From positions 248,001 to 312,000 of the forward strand of contig NZ_CP026923.1 in NCBI RefSeq assembly GCF_002950575.1: 64,000 nt of DNA, in the 5' to 3' direction. Positions 43,486 to 53,224 of this stretch are shown here, one piece after another. The notes under the pieces were generated by a model. The model was not told where the DNA came from, did not search any database, and saw nothing but the letters and a program-made list of their open reading frames with translations. A program made the translations under genes and the position numbers. Source of the stretch: Pontimonas salivibrio. Lineage in GTDB: Bacteria; Actinomycetota; Actinomycetes; Actinomycetales; Microbacteriaceae. The first letter of the stretch is position 1; every line of letters starts with the position of its first letter.

Positions 43486-43519
43486 CTGCGGGCCCCCGCC
43501 ACCGACGGAGGCTATTGCC

Positions 43520-43556
43520 GCCGTACGCACACATTCTTTAATTGTCTTCGTACGGC
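43520..43556. promoter_or_regulatory. Inverted repeat flanking the promoter of the HipB-like gene
   Basis: GCCGTACG (43520-43527) and CGTACGGC (43549-43556) are perfect inverted copies 21 bp apart. The A/T-rich sequence between them (TTCTTTAATTGTC) is the likely promoter. This is the arrangement of autoregulatory operators for HipB/XRE repressors. Confidence 0.55.
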
Positions 43557-43572
43557 GACAAGAGGAGGCGCG

Positions 43573-43797
43573 ATGTACAGCATGCGCGAACTGGCGGCTG
43601 TTGTGCGCGAGCTTCGAGACAGTGAAGGACTGACCCAGCAAGCCCTTGCGGCGAAAGCGCGAGTGTCACGGTCATTTATCGCTGATGTGGAAGCCGGGAA
43701 ACCCACCGTGGAAGCTAACCGTCTTTTCCATGTCCTCCAGGCACTGGGTTTCGAGATCGCCCTGCGCGGTCAGGAATCAGGGGAGGTGAGGTGGTGA
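43573..43797 (+). CDS. HipB-like XRE-family HTH protein (orphan)
   Basis: 74 residues: MRELAAVVRELRDSEGLTQQ, ALAAKARVSRSFIADVEAGKPTVEANRLFHVLQALG and a short C-terminal strand. The spacing and the ALGFEI ending match HipB antitoxins, which repress hipBA and neutralise the HipA kinase. No hipA follows: the next 427 bp lead into the S10 operon. AGAGGAGGCG precedes the ATG. Confidence 0.8.
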   Translation: MYSMRELAAVVRELRDSEGLTQQALAAKARVSRSFIADVEAGKPTVEANRLFHVLQALGFEIALRGQESGEVRW

Positions 43798-44224
43798 GGC
43801 AGCCCGGGGCGTCCGAAGACGGCTATCTTTTTTGGGTCGGGAACACTCGATCCGCCACCACCCACCTGTTGCGAGGCCTGTCAGGGCAGATATTTCCTCC
43901 GGAGACAGCAGAGGGTAACAAATCCGACACGCCCGGGTTGCGGGAAATACCCGGGTGTGGCAGAGTTAGCGAGGTTCAACACGCGCTGCGTTTGTAGCGC
44001 TCACTGCCAGGCAGTGCATAGATACGCTCTAGGCCGCGGGTAGCAGAACTCTCATCGTCACTTCGGGCTCCCGTTTCGTGCGGGTGGCTGGGGAGTGGTT
44101 TGGACTGTGTTCCAAACCCGTTGAAATACACACAGTGATGTCAATCGGACTGCCGCGTGCGGCAGGCCGGTGGGAACGTCAGGGGCTCAGTGCCTCTGGC
44201 GTGTGAAAAAGAAGGAAGAACACC
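43798..44224 (+). other. 427-bp intergenic region: S10 operon promoter and leader
   Basis: No convincing gene is seen. An open frame from GTG 43794 to 43997 (68 codons) overlaps the HipB-like stop but resembles nothing recognised and is not HipA. Structures seen: an 11-bp hairpin (43928-43959, one G-U), a palindrome CACTGC-CAG-GCAGTG (44002-44016), a perfect 8-bp hairpin GGTTTGGA/TCCAAACC (44097-44118), CTGCCGC/GCGGCAG (44150-44165) and CAGGGGC/GCCTCTG (about 44179-44197). TTGTAG (43992) with 17-nt spacing to TGCATA (44015) is a possible promoter. The last three hairpins would lie in the rpsJ leader. Confidence 0.55.
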
Positions 44225-44533
44225 ATGGCGGGACAAAAAATCCGCATTCGACTCAAGTCGTATGACCACGCAGGTCTGGACGTTTCGGCGCGAAAAATCG
44301 TCGACACTGTGACGCGAGCCGGTGCCACCGTAGTGGGCCCAGTGCCCCTTCCCACGGAGAAAAACATCGTCACGGTGATTCGCTCTCCCCACAAATACAA
44401 AGACTCGAGAGAGCACTTTGAAAAGCGCACACACAAGCGCCTCATTGACATCATTGACCCCACCCCGAAGGCAGTCGACTCGCTGATGCGACTCGACCTG
44501 CCCGCGGACGTCAACATCGAAATCAAGCTGTAG
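44225..44533 (+). CDS. rpsJ: 30S ribosomal protein S10
   Basis: 102-residue S10/NusE, part of the 30S head and of antitermination complexes. [30 protein letters not shown] and the [20 protein letters not shown] loop are standard. AGAAGGAAG precedes the ATG. First gene of the long r-protein run, after a structured leader. Confidence 0.98.
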   Translation: MAGQKIRIRLKSYDHAGLDVSARKIVDTVTRAGATVVGPVPLPTEKNIVTVIRSPHKYKDSREHFEKRTHKRLIDIIDPTPKAVDSLMRLDLPADVNIEIKL

Positions 44534-44543
44534 GGAAACGACT

Positions 44544-45194
44544 ATGTCTACTCTGACTGCAACCAAAGGCGTGCTGGGCAAGAAGCTCGGCATGACCCAG
44601 GTGTGGGACGACAATAACAATGTCGTTCCCGTCACCGTCATTGAGGTGAGCCCCAACGTGGTCACCCAGATCCGCACCGTCGACAACGATGGCTACGACG
44701 CCATTCAGATCGCTGCTGGCGCCATCGACCCTCGCAAGGTGACCAAGCCACTCAAAGGCCACTTTGAGAAGGCCGGAGTGACTCCTCGTCGCCACATCAC
44801 CGAGATCCGCACCCCCGACGCCTCCAGCTATGAAGTGGGCCAAGAGCTGACCGCTGAGGCGTTCGAGGCTGGCGCGGTTGTCGACGTGGTCGGTACCAGC
44901 AAAGGTAAAGGTACCGCCGGTGTGATGAAGCGTCACAACTTCAAGGGCGTTTCCGCCTCACACGGTGCTCACCGCAACCACCGAAAGCCCGGTTCAATCG
45001 GTGCCTCTGCCACCCCGTCACGCGTGTTCAAAGGAATGCGCATGGCCGGTCGTATGGGCAACGAACGCGTCACCGTGATGAATCTCTCCGTGGTGCGGGT
45101 CGATGCTGAGCGCAACCTGCTCCTGATCAAAGGTGCTGTCCCCGGCCCAAAGGGTCGCCTCGTTTTTGTTCGTAACGCCCGGAAGGGATCCTGA
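44544..45194 (+). CDS. rplC: 50S ribosomal protein L3
   Basis: 216 residues, normal length. [13 protein letters not shown] starts the protein; the long loop near the peptidyl-transferase centre ([27 protein letters not shown]) is intact. It follows rpsJ by 10 bp. Confidence 0.98.
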   Translation: MSTLTATKGVLGKKLGMTQVWDDNNNVVPVTVIEVSPNVVTQIRTVDNDGYDAIQIAAGAIDPRKVTKPLKGHFEKAGVTPRRHITEIRTPDASSYEVGQELTAEAFEAGAVVDVVGTSKGKGTAGVMKRHNFKGVSASHGAHRNHRKPGSIGASATPSRVFKGMRMAGRMGNERVTVMNLSVVRVDAERNLLLIKGAVPGPKGRLVFVRNARKGS

Positions 45195-45196
45195 GC

Positions 45197-45847
45197 ATGA
45201 GTGCCATCGACGTCCTCGACGCGACCGGTAAAAAGTCCGGCTCTGTTGACCTGCCCGCCGACATGTTCGACGTGCAAACCAACGTGCCACTAATTCACCA
45301 GGTCGTCGTTGCCCAGCTTGCTGCCGCACGCCAGGGAACTCACAAAGTGAAGCACCGTGGTGAAGTGGCCGGTTCCGGTCGCAAGCCGTTCAAGCAGAAG
45401 GGAACCGGTCGCTCCCGTCAGGGTTCGATCCGCGCCCCCGAACACCGTGGTGGTGGAGTCGTACACGGCCCCACGCCCCGCAGCTACGCACAGCGCACAC
45501 CCAAGAAGATGATCCGTCAGGCACTCTTTGGAGCACTCTCCGATCGTGCTCGCGCAGAACGCCTTCACGTGGTCAAGAACTTCGGCTTGGGCGACACCCC
45601 GTCGACTAAGACCGCTGCGTCACTGTTGAAGGCCACCGCCCCCGGACCCAAGGTCCTCGTTGTGGTCGGACGCGAAGACGAAGTCGGTCAGAAGAGTGTG
45701 CGCAACCTTCCCGGTGTGCACGCCCTGCACCCCGACCAGCTAAACGCTTACGACGTGTTGGGCTCCGACGACATCGTCTTCACCCAAGCGGCGTTTGAAC
45801 AGTTTGTGTCAGGCACCGCCGTGACCGCTGAGGAGGCCACCAAATGA
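45197..45847 (+). CDS. rplD: 50S ribosomal protein L4
   Basis: 216 residues. The extended exit-tunnel loop contains [20 protein letters not shown], the site of macrolide-resistance changes in other bacteria, here wild-type-like. In E. coli L4 represses the S10 operon through its leader; the hairpins before rpsJ could serve this here, but that is inference. Overlaps rplW by 4 bp. Confidence 0.98.
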   Translation: MSAIDVLDATGKKSGSVDLPADMFDVQTNVPLIHQVVVAQLAAARQGTHKVKHRGEVAGSGRKPFKQKGTGRSRQGSIRAPEHRGGGVVHGPTPRSYAQRTPKKMIRQALFGALSDRARAERLHVVKNFGLGDTPSTKTAASLLKATAPGPKVLVVVGREDEVGQKSVRNLPGVHALHPDQLNAYDVLGSDDIVFTQAAFEQFVSGTAVTAEEATK

Positions 45848-46155
45848 GCGTCGACCAGATTGCCCGTAACAAGGACCCCCGGGACATCATTGTCCGCCCG
45901 ATCGTGAGTGAGAAAAGCTACAACCTCATCGATCAGGGGAAGTACACCTTCGAGGTTCACCCCGAGGCAAACAAAACAGAAATCAAGGCCGCCATCGAGA
46001 AAATCTTCGATGTGAAGGTCGGAAGTGTGAACACCCTCAACCGCCAGGGCAAAACTCGCCGCACCCGTTTCGGGCAAGGCAAGCGCAAAGACACCAAGCG
46101 CGCGATTGTGACCCTCACCAGCGGTTCCATCGACATCTTCACCGCAGTCGGCTAA
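45844..46155 (+). CDS. rplW: 50S ribosomal protein L23
   Basis: 103-residue protein at the tunnel exit that docks the signal recognition particle and trigger factor. [32 protein letters not shown] and [19 protein letters not shown] are typical. ATGA overlap with rplD. Confidence 0.98.
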   Translation: MSVDQIARNKDPRDIIVRPIVSEKSYNLIDQGKYTFEVHPEANKTEIKAAIEKIFDVKVGSVNTLNRQGKTRRTRFGQGKRKDTKRAIVTLTSGSIDIFTAVG

Positions 46156-46169
46156 GGAGACACTGACTA

Positions 46170-47006
46170 ATGGCTATTCGTAAACACCGTCCGACGACGC
46201 CTGGTCGTCGTGGATCCTCGGTGTCCGACTTTCAGGAAATCACTCGGACAACCCCCGAGAAGTCTCTGTTGCGCCCCCTGCCGAAAACCGGTGGCCGTAA
46301 CAACCAGGGGCGGATCACTACCCGACACATCGGTGGAGGACACAAGCGTCAGTACCGAGTGATTGACTTCCGCCGCAATGACAAAGATGGCGTCAACGCC
46401 AAGGTCGCCCACATCGAGTACGACCCCAACCGCACCGCGCGCATCGCACTGTTGCACTTCGTGGACGGCACCAAGCGTTACATCCTGGCGCCCGAGAAAC
46501 TCAAGCAGGGCGACATTGTTGAGTCGGGTCCCGGTGCCGACATCAAGCCCGGTAACAACCTGCCCCTTCGCAACATCCCCGTGGGAACAGTGATTCACGC
46601 AATCGAGCTTCGCCCCGGCGGTGGCGCCAAGATGGCCCGCTCGGCGGGAGCCTCCGTGCGACTCGTCGCCAAAGACGGCCCCTACGCTCAGCTGCGTTTG
46701 CCCTCGGGCGAAATTCGCAACGTCGATGCCCGCTGTCGCGCCAGCATCGGCGAAGTGGGTAACGCCGAACAGTCGAACATCAACTGGGGTAAGGCGGGAC
46801 GTAACCGCTGGAAAGGTATCCGCCCCACTGTTCGTGGTGTCGCGATGAACCCGGTCGATCACCCACACGGTGGTGGTGAAGGTAAGACCTCTGGTGGACG
46901 TCACCCGGTGAGCCCCTGGGGCCAAGCCGAAGGTCGCACCCGCAAGCCCAACCGTCCCTCCGACAAACTCATTGTCCGTCGCCGGTCCACCGGTAAGAAG
47001 CGCTAG
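46170..47006 (+). CDS. rplB: 50S ribosomal protein L2
   Basis: 278 residues, normal length, needed for subunit association and peptidyl transfer. [20 protein letters not shown] and the C-terminal [20 protein letters not shown] loop, with its conserved His, are intact. AAGGAG precedes the ATG. Confidence 0.98.
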   Translation: MAIRKHRPTTPGRRGSSVSDFQEITRTTPEKSLLRPLPKTGGRNNQGRITTRHIGGGHKRQYRVIDFRRNDKDGVNAKVAHIEYDPNRTARIALLHFVDGTKRYILAPEKLKQGDIVESGPGADIKPGNNLPLRNIPVGTVIHAIELRPGGGAKMARSAGASVRLVAKDGPYAQLRLPSGEIRNVDARCRASIGEVGNAEQSNINWGKAGRNRWKGIRPTVRGVAMNPVDHPHGGGEGKTSGGRHPVSPWGQAEGRTRKPNRPSDKLIVRRRSTGKKR

Positions 47007-47015
47007 GAGCCAGAC

Positions 47016-47297
47016 ATGCCACGCAGTCTGAAAAAAGGTCCCTTCGTGGACGACCACCTGTTGAACAAGGTGAACGTCCAAAACGAAGCGAAAACGAAGA
47101 ACGTCATTAAGACCTGGTCACGCCGGTCGATGATTGTGCCGGCCATGCTCGGTCACACCATCGCCGTCCACGACGGCCGTAAGCACATCCCGGTATTCAT
47201 CACCGAAACCATGGTGGGTCACAAGCTGGGCGAGTTCGCGCCAACGAGGACGTTCCGCGGACACGAAAAAGACGACAGAAAGGGTCGCCGCCGCTAG
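47016..47297 (+). CDS. rpsS: 30S ribosomal protein S19
   Basis: 93 residues. [36 protein letters not shown] and [13 protein letters not shown] are the expected S19 segments. Head protein contacting the 50S subunit and P-site tRNA. Confidence 0.98.
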   Translation: MPRSLKKGPFVDDHLLNKVNVQNEAKTKNVIKTWSRRSMIVPAMLGHTIAVHDGRKHIPVFITETMVGHKLGEFAPTRTFRGHEKDDRKGRRR

Positions 47298-47323
47298 GCG
47301 CGCGTCACAGAGGAGAGAAGACC

Positions 47324-47725
47324 ATGGTGGAATCGATGGCCCGGGTGCGACAAATTCGCGTCACACCCCAAAAGGCCCGCCGAGTCGTCAACCTGATTCG
47401 TGGAATGCGCGCAGTGGAAGCTGTCGCCATTCTCAAGCACCAGCCACAAGCTGTCAGTGAGCCCCTCGGCAAAGTTGTTGCCTCGGCAATTGCTAACGCC
47501 CAGGTAATCGCTGATCGCGACGGAGTGTTCTTGGACGAAACCGACCTCTACATCGCCAAAGCGTTTGTGGACGAGGGAATCACGCTGAAGCGTTTTCGCC
47601 CACGCGCCCAGGGACGTGCGTTTCGTATCAACAAGCGCACCAGCCACATCACTGTGGTCCTGGCAACCCCCGATGAACCGTCGCTTGGCTCACGAGCCGG
47701 CGCGAAGCAGAAGGTGAGCAAGTAA
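47324..47725 (+). CDS. rplV: 50S ribosomal protein L22
   Basis: 133 residues. [20 protein letters not shown] starts the globular part; the tunnel hairpin is [21 protein letters not shown]. The C-terminus has about 18 extra residues ([20 protein letters not shown]), a modest extension. GGAGAGAAG precedes the ATG; TAATG overlap with rpsC. Confidence 0.97.
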   Translation: MVESMARVRQIRVTPQKARRVVNLIRGMRAVEAVAILKHQPQAVSEPLGKVVASAIANAQVIADRDGVFLDETDLYIAKAFVDEGITLKRFRPRAQGRAFRINKRTSHITVVLATPDEPSLGSRAGAKQKVSK

Positions 47726-48486
47726 TGGGTCAGAAAGTCAACCCCTACGGTTTCCGTCTGGGAATCACCACCGACCACACGTCGCGTTGGTTCTCCGACA
47801 GCACCGCCAAAGGACAGCGTTACCGCGACTTCGTGACTGAGGACGTGAAAATCCGCGAGTTCCTCAAGAAAGAACTCGATCGTGCCGGCATTGCCCGCAT
47901 CGAAATTGAGCGCACCCGTGACCGGGTACGCGTCGACATCCACTCGGCCCGTCCCGGAATTGTGATCGGTCGCCGCGGTGCCGAAGCCGAGCGCATTCGC
48001 GCCGATTTGGAAAAGCTCACCAACAAGCAAATCCAGCTGAACATCCTCGAGGTGAAAAACCCCGAAGCGGAAGCGCAACTGGTTGCCCAAGGTATCGCTG
48101 AACAGCTCAGCGCCCGTGTGGCGTTCCGCCGGGCGATGCGTAAAGGCCTCCAAGGTGCCCAGCGTGCTGGCGCCAAAGGTGTTCGCATCCAGGTGTCGGG
48201 TCGACTGGGTGGTGCAGAAATGTCCCGCTCCGAGTTCTACCGCGAAGGCCGTGTGCCCCTGCACACCCTCCGGGCGAACATCGACTACGGCTTCTACGAA
48301 GCTCGCACCACCTACGGTCGCATTGGTGTGAAGGTGTGGATTTACAAAGGTGATTTGACCAACAAAGAACTGGCTCGCGAACAAGCCCAGCAGCGCTCGC
48401 AGCGCCCGGAGCGCCGTGACGGCGCCCGACGCGGCCCCGCGCGCGAAGCCCAGCCCGCAGCCCAGGCAAGCGGAAGTGAGGCCTAG
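47725..48486 (+). CDS. rpsC: 30S ribosomal protein S3
   Basis: 253 residues with the N-terminal KH domain ([20 protein letters not shown]) and the C-terminal S3 domain ([34 protein letters not shown]). A polar Arg/Gln/Ala tail of about 35 residues follows, longer than in E. coli but common in actinobacteria. One-base overlap with rplV. Confidence 0.98.
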   Translation: MGQKVNPYGFRLGITTDHTSRWFSDSTAKGQRYRDFVTEDVKIREFLKKELDRAGIARIEIERTRDRVRVDIHSARPGIVIGRRGAEAERIRADLEKLTNKQIQLNILEVKNPEAEAQLVAQGIAEQLSARVAFRRAMRKGLQGAQRAGAKGVRIQVSGRLGGAEMSRSEFYREGRVPLHTLRANIDYGFYEARTTYGRIGVKVWIYKGDLTNKELAREQAQQRSQRPERRDGARRGPAREAQPAAQASGSEA

Positions 48487-48488
48487 TC

Positions 48489-48905
48489 ATGCTGATTCCT
48501 CGGAAGCTGAAATACCGCAAGCAGCACCACCCCAAGCGGGGCGGTCACGCCACCGGTGGCACCAAGGTGTCCTTTGGCGAATACGGTATCCAGGCGATGA
48601 CCTCGGCCTATGTGACGAACCGTCAGATTGAGGCCGCGCGTATTGCCATGACCCGTCACATTAAGCGTGGTGGAAAAGTGTGGATCAACATCTATCCTGA
48701 CCGCCCGTTGACGAAGAAACCCGCCGAAACCCGTATGGGTAGCGGTAAGGGTTCACCGGAATGGTGGATCGCCAACGTCAAGCCTGGCCGTGTGCTTTTT
48801 GAGGTCTCGGGTGTGAATGAGCAGCTTGCACGCGAAGCGCTCACCCGCGCCATCCACAAACTGCCGCTGAAGGCTCGGATTATTTCCCGGGAGGAGGGCG
48901 CCTGA
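48489..48905 (+). CDS. rplP: 50S ribosomal protein L16
   Basis: 138 residues. [31 protein letters not shown] and [18 protein letters not shown] (the tip contacting A- and P-site tRNA) are standard. Stop and the rpmC start overlap (TGATG). Confidence 0.98.
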   Translation: MLIPRKLKYRKQHHPKRGGHATGGTKVSFGEYGIQAMTSAYVTNRQIEAARIAMTRHIKRGGKVWINIYPDRPLTKKPAETRMGSGKGSPEWWIANVKPGRVLFEVSGVNEQLAREALTRAIHKLPLKARIISREEGA

Positions 48906-49219
48906 TGGCTGTTGGATCGAAAGAACTGCGTTCAGAAGAGCTGGACACCTTTGAGGACCAGCGCCTCTTGGATGAGCTGAAGCGCCAGAAGGAAGAGCTG
49001 TTTAACCTGCGATTCCAGGACGCGACCGGCCAGTTGGATAACCACGGACGTTTGCGAGCGGTTCGCCGCGACATCGCCCGGATCTACACCGTGATTCGTG
49101 AGCGCGAGTTGGGCATTCGTGCCACCCCCGCTCCGATTGAGGTGCCATCCAAAAAGAAGGCGTCCAAAAAGGACGAGAAGGAAACCGCTGAGGCGGCAGC
49201 AAGCGAGGAGACCGCGTAA
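48905..49219 (+). CDS. rpmC: 50S ribosomal protein L29 with C-terminal charged tail
   Basis: 104 residues. The two-helix L29 core is residues 1-72 ([49 protein letters not shown]). About 30 residues follow ([20 protein letters not shown]), a Lys/Glu/Ala tail not in the E. coli protein (63 residues). Overlaps both neighbours by one base. Confidence 0.96.
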   Translation: MAVGSKELRSEELDTFEDQRLLDELKRQKEELFNLRFQDATGQLDNHGRLRAVRRDIARIYTVIRERELGIRATPAPIEVPSKKKASKKDEKETAEAAASEETA

Positions 49220-49518
49220 TGGCGACCGAAGCACAAAAGGCGTCCGCCACTGAGGCGGAAGAAATGTCGCGTGGCTACCGCAAGGTGCGCCGCGGATACG
49301 TCGTAAGCGACAAAATGGACAAGACCATCACCGTTGAGGTGGAGGATCGGGTTAAGCACCCCCTCTACGGCAAGGTGGTGCGTCGTAGCTCCAAAGTGAA
49401 AGCTCACGACGAAACTAACCAAGCTGGTGTAGGTGACCTGGTGGTCATCTCCGAGACCAGGCCACTGTCGGCAACCAAGCGTTGGCGTCTAGTGGAAATT
49501 GCGGAGAAGGCCAAGTAG
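49219..49518 (+). CDS. rpsQ: 30S ribosomal protein S17
   Basis: 99 residues. The OB-fold core [39 protein letters not shown] and [15 protein letters not shown] is normal; about 14 polar residues precede it. 16S rRNA 5'-domain binder. Coupled to rpmC. Confidence 0.97.
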   Translation: MATEAQKASATEAEEMSRGYRKVRRGYVVSDKMDKTITVEVEDRVKHPLYGKVVRRSSKVKAHDETNQAGVGDLVVISETRPLSATKRWRLVEIAEKAK

Positions 49519-49547
49519 GCCCCAACAACTAAAAGGACCCCGTAGTC

Positions 49548-49919
49548 ATGTTGCAGCAGGAATCCCGAGTTAAAGTCGCCGATAACACCGGCGCAAAAGA
49601 GCTACTCACCATCCGTGTGGTCGGTGGCTCCGGTCGCCGCTATGCGGGACTGGGCGACGTGATTGTCGCGACCGTGAAAGATGCGATCCCTGGCGGAAAC
49701 GTCAAAAAGGGTGAGGTCGTCAAGGCCGTCATCGTGCGCACGGTTAAGCAGACCCGTCGTCACGATGGTTCGTACATCAAGTTTGACGAGAACGCCGCAG
49801 TGCTGATCAAAAACAAAGAAGGCGAGCCTCGCGGCACGCGCATCTTTGGACCCGTCGGCCGTGAGCTTCGCGACAAGCGATTCATGAAAATCATCTCGCT
49901 CGCTCCGGAGGTGCTCTAA
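49548..49919 (+). CDS. rplN: 50S ribosomal protein L14
   Basis: 123 residues. [40 protein letters not shown] and [15 protein letters not shown] are the family signature parts. Contacts the 30S subunit and ribosome-silencing factor. AAAAGGACC lies upstream. Confidence 0.98.
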   Translation: MLQQESRVKVADNTGAKELLTIRVVGGSGRRYAGLGDVIVATVKDAIPGGNVKKGEVVKAVIVRTVKQTRRHDGSYIKFDENAAVLIKNKEGEPRGTRIFGPVGRELRDKRFMKIISLAPEVL

Positions 49920-49921
49920 CA

Positions 49922-50281
49922 ATGGCCAAGATTAAAAAGGGTGACCTGGTTCAGGTCATTTCGGGTAAAACCCAAGCGCGCGGTGGCGATCGCGGCAAGA
50001 CGGGCAAAGTCATTGAGGTACTCGCCGATCAGGACCGTGTCCTGGTCGAAGGCGTCAACTTCGTGACCAAGCACATCAAAGTGGGCCAAAGCTACCGCGG
50101 TGCGAAAACCGGTGGTATCGAAACCCACGAAGCCCCCATCCACATTTCTAATGTGGCCCTGGTCGACCCAAAGACGAAGAAACCCACCCGTGTGGGCTTC
50201 CGCGAAGAGGTCGGCGAGAAGGGTGGCATTAAAAAGACCATCCGTGTTCGTTATGCGAAGAAGTCAGGTGAGACCCTCTGA
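49922..50281 (+). CDS. rplX: 50S ribosomal protein L24
   Basis: 119 residues with a KOW motif ([27 protein letters not shown]-like segment) and [20 protein letters not shown]. Assembly initiator near the tunnel exit. Stop overlaps the rplE start (TGATG). Confidence 0.97.
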   Translation: MAKIKKGDLVQVISGKTQARGGDRGKTGKVIEVLADQDRVLVEGVNFVTKHIKVGQSYRGAKTGGIETHEAPIHISNVALVDPKTKKPTRVGFREEVGEKGGIKKTIRVRYAKKSGETL

Positions 50282-50862
50282 TGTCGACCACAACTACTAC
50301 TGCACTGCCGAGCCTCAAAGCTCGCTACCGCAATGAAATCATTGCGGCCCTCACCCAGGAGTTTGGTTACACTAACCCCCACCAGGTGCCGACCCTTGTC
50401 AAGGTGGTCGTGAACACTGGTGTGGGAGAGGCAGCTAAGGACAGCAAAGTCATTGACGGTGCGGTCGCAGACCTCACCGCAATCACCGGCCAGAAGCCTG
50501 TTGTCACGAAGGCTCGCAAATCCATCGCCCAGTTCAAACTGCGCGAAGGAATGCCGATTGGTGCGCACGTGACCCTTCGTAACAACCGGGCGTGGGAGTT
50601 TCTTGACCGTCTGGTGAACCTCGCGCTGCCGCGCATTAGAGACTTCCGGGGACTCTCTCCCAAGCAGTTTGACGGTTCAGGTAACTACACCTTCGGACTG
50701 ACCGAGCAGTCAATGTTCCACGAGATCAACCCGGACAAGATTGACCGGGTCCGCGGTTTCGACATCACTGTCGTGACCACAGCAAAAACCGATGATGAAG
50801 GTCGGGCGCTGTTGAAAGCGCTGGGCTTTCCATTCGTCACCAAAACAGTAGAAGAGGCCTAA
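50281..50862 (+). CDS. rplE: 50S ribosomal protein L5
   Basis: 193 residues; binds 5S rRNA in the central protuberance. [59 protein letters not shown] and [15 protein letters not shown] are normal. It is followed directly, after 73 bp, by rpsH, with no rpsN between. Confidence 0.98.
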   Translation: MSTTTTTALPSLKARYRNEIIAALTQEFGYTNPHQVPTLVKVVVNTGVGEAAKDSKVIDGAVADLTAITGQKPVVTKARKSIAQFKLREGMPIGAHVTLRNNRAWEFLDRLVNLALPRIRDFRGLSPKQFDGSGNYTFGLTEQSMFHEINPDKIDRVRGFDITVVTTAKTDDEGRALLKALGFPFVTKTVEEA

Positions 50863-50935
50863 GGGCCCATAAATCGGATGGGTCGGCCCCGGTGTCCCGG
50901 GAGTCGAAACCGGCCGAAGACAGGAATACAGCATT

Positions 50936-51334
50936 ATGACGATGACAGATCCGGTAGCGGATATGTTGACCCGGTTGCGAAACGCCAACCAGGCTCACCA
51001 TGACTCTGTGAGCATGCCCGGTAGCAAACTGAAATCCCACATCGCCGAAATTCTCGAGCGTGAGGGCTACATTTCTGGCTTCGCCGTGGAAGATCAGCGG
51101 GTGGGTAAAACCCTCACGCTGACCCTGAAATACGGCCAGAACCGTGAGCGCAGCATTGTGGGCATCACTCGTGTGTCCAAGCCCGGTCTCCGGGTATACG
51201 CCAAGTCGACAGAGCTTCCTCAAGTTCACGGTGGCTTGGGTATCGCCATTTTGTCCACCTCCTCCGGTTTGTTGACCAACCGTGAGGCCAACCAGAAGGG
51301 CGTAGGTGGGGAAGTTCTCGCCTACGTATGGTGA
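50936..51334 (+). CDS. rpsH: 30S ribosomal protein S8
   Basis: 132 residues. [37 protein letters not shown] and the C-terminal [18 protein letters not shown] motif are standard. The 73-bp gap before it contains GC-rich inverted segments but no reading frame for S14. Confidence 0.98.
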   Translation: MTMTDPVADMLTRLRNANQAHHDSVSMPGSKLKSHIAEILEREGYISGFAVEDQRVGKTLTLTLKYGQNRERSIVGITRVSKPGLRVYAKSTELPQVHGGLGIAILSTSSGLLTNREANQKGVGGEVLAYVW

Positions 51335-51340
51335 TCTGAC

Positions 51341-51877
51341 ATGTCACGTATTGGAAGACTTCCTATTCCCGTTCCCGCCGGAGTCACGGTGGCCATCAAC
51401 GGAGCCCACGTTGCCGTGAAGGGACCCAAAGGCGAGCTGGAGCTCACCATGGCGTCCCCGATTGAAGCGACGTTGCAAGATGACCGAGTCTTGGTGACCA
51501 GGCCCGATGATGAGCGCGAATCCCGCGCACTTCACGGCCTGACACGCAGCCTCATTGCCAACCAAATCATCGGCGTGACCGACGGTTACACCAAGACGCT
51601 CGAAGTGGTCGGCACCGGTTACCGTGTGGCCGCCAAGGGACAGTCACTGGAGTTTGCGTTGGGCTACTCGCACTCGATCACCGTTGACCCGCCAGCTGGA
51701 GTGAGCTTCAGCGTGGAGGGGAACAACAAGGTCACTGTCAGTGGCATTGATAAGCAGGCTGTTGGCGAAGCGGCAGCGAACATTCGCAAGCTTCGCAAGC
51801 CGGAGCCCTATAAGGGCAAGGGTGTGCGCTACGAAGGTGAGCGCGTCCGACGCAAGGCTGGAAAGGCTGGTAAGTGA
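51341..51877 (+). CDS. rplF: 50S ribosomal protein L6
   Basis: 178 residues. [30 protein letters not shown] and the C-terminal [20 protein letters not shown] are the L6 signatures. Located near the factor-binding site. Stop TGA lies in the short overlap leading to rplR. Confidence 0.98.
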   Translation: MSRIGRLPIPVPAGVTVAINGAHVAVKGPKGELELTMASPIEATLQDDRVLVTRPDDERESRALHGLTRSLIANQIIGVTDGYTKTLEVVGTGYRVAAKGQSLEFALGYSHSITVDPPAGVSFSVEGNNKVTVSGIDKQAVGEAAANIRKLRKPEPYKGKGVRYEGERVRRKAGKAGK

Positions 51878-51879
51878 TC

Positions 51880-52251
51880 ATGGCTTTGGGAACTAGAGGT
51901 TCGAGCAAGCAGGCTCAGCGCGCCCGTCGCCATAACCGCCTGCGTAAGAAGATTGTCGGCACCCCCGAGCGTCCCCGTTTGGTGGTCACCCGTTCAGCAC
52001 GTCACGTGTTTGTTCAGGTCGTGAACGACCAAGAGAGTCGCACGATTGCCTCGGCATCAACGATGGAAGCCGACATGCGCTCCTTCGACGGTGATAAAAC
52101 CGCCAAGGCCCGCAAGATCGGTGAATTGGTCGCTGAGCGCGCCAAGAAAGAGGGCATCACCGCGGTGGTGTTTGACCGTGGAGGCAACCGCTATGCCGGC
52201 CGTGTGGCCGCTATCGCTGAAGGTGCCCGAGAGAGTGGATTAGAGCTGTGA
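51880..52251 (+). CDS. rplR: 50S ribosomal protein L18
   Basis: 123 residues; 5S rRNA-binding. [35 protein letters not shown] and [20 protein letters not shown] fit. ATG 51880 is preferred to GTG 51874, two codons earlier, because it begins with the usual MALGTRG. The stop overlaps the rpsE GTG start. Confidence 0.97.
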   Translation: MALGTRGSSKQAQRARRHNRLRKKIVGTPERPRLVVTRSARHVFVQVVNDQESRTIASASTMEADMRSFDGDKTAKARKIGELVAERAKKEGITAVVFDRGGNRYAGRVAAIAEGARESGLEL

Positions 52252-53039
52252 GCGACGAGAAGAAGGAAGAAACCGTGACCGACGCCACTGAGGCCAAAGC
52301 TCCCGAGGCCGAAGCTCCCGAGGCCCAGGCTGCTGAGGCACAAGCTCCCGAGGTTCAAGCTCCTGAAGCGGAAGCCACCGAGGCTGCTGTTGTCACCGAC
52401 GCCCCCGTTGCGGGATCCTCGGTTGCCGAAGAGCCTCGTGAGCAGCGTCGTGGAAGTCGTGAGCGTCGTCCGGACGCTCAGCGCGGCGCCCGCGACACCG
52501 GTGATAAGAGCCAGTTCTTGGAGCGGGTAGTCACCATTAACCGTGTGTCCAAGGTGGTTAAGGGTGGTCGCCGTTTTGCGTTTACCGCCCTGGTTGTTGT
52601 CGGTGACGGCAACGGCATGGTCGGTGTCGGTTACGGCAAAGCCCGTGAAGTTCCCCTCGCGATCTCAAAGGGCGTCGAGGAGGCGAAGAAGAATTTCTTC
52701 CGCGTCCCTCGGGTATCCCAGACCATTCCTCACCCGGTTCAGGGCGAGGCAGCAGCCGGCGTCGTTCTCCTGCGTCCCGCGGCAGCAGGTACCGGTGTTA
52801 TCGCCGGTGGTCCCGTTCGTGCGGTGCTGGAGTGTGCGGGAATCCACGACGTGTTGAGCAAGTCGCTGGGTTCTTCTAACACCCTCAACATTGTTCACGC
52901 GACAGTGGAGGCTTTGAAGCAGCTCGAGGAGCCTCGCGCTGTGGCAGCTCGCCGCGGTGTGGAATTCGAGTCGATGGCTCCTGGCCGCCTGGTGCGCGCT
53001 GAGGCCGAAGCTCTGGCGGCAAAGAAGGGGAGCGAATAA
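52248..53039 (+). CDS. rpsE: 30S ribosomal protein S5 with long acidic N-terminal tail
   Basis: 263 residues against about 165 in E. coli. Residues 1-88 are a low-complexity Ala/Glu/Pro tail (repeats such as [18 protein letters not shown]) turning Arg-rich at 65-82. The S5 core starts at [18 protein letters not shown] with dsRNA-binding domain [20 protein letters not shown], then the S5 C-domain [22 protein letters not shown] start overlaps the rplR stop; TAATG overlap with rpmD. The tail is in frame and bounded by coupled genes, so it is genuinely encoded. Confidence 0.96.
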   Translation: MSDEKKEETVTDATEAKAPEAEAPEAQAAEAQAPEVQAPEAEATEAAVVTDAPVAGSSVAEEPREQRRGSRERRPDAQRGARDTGDKSQFLERVVTINRVSKVVKGGRRFAFTALVVVGDGNGMVGVGYGKAREVPLAISKGVEEAKKNFFRVPRVSQTIPHPVQGEAAAGVVLLRPAAAGTGVIAGGPVRAVLECAGIHDVLSKSLGSSNTLNIVHATVEALKQLEEPRAVAARRGVEFESMAPGRLVRAEAEALAAKKGSE

Positions 53040-53224
53040 TGGCGAAGAATCTCAAAGTGACTCAGAAGAAGTCGCGGATTGGCGAGAAGCCTAAGGCGCG
53101 CGAAACTCTTCGCAGCCTCGGTCTGAAGAAAATTGGCCAATCAGTAATCCGACCAGATAACCCGCAAAACCGCGGATACGTTCAGACTGTCCGTCACCTT
53201 GTGACGGTGGAGGAGATTGACTAA
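53039..53224 (+). CDS. rpmD: 50S ribosomal protein L30
   Basis: 61 residues, normal length. [20 protein letters not shown] and [20 protein letters not shown] are the L30 core. One-base overlaps on both sides (TAATG) tie it to rpsE and rplO. Confidence 0.97.
   Translation: MAKNLKVTQKKSRIGEKPKARETLRSLGLKKIGQSVIRPDNPQNRGYVQTVRHLVTVEEID

Noticed and set aside
43794-43997. 68-codon frame overlapping the HipB-like stop, possible truncated HipA
   Set aside because: The translation has no similarity to the HipA N-terminus or kinase motifs and contains hairpin sequence; kept only as part of the S10 leader description.
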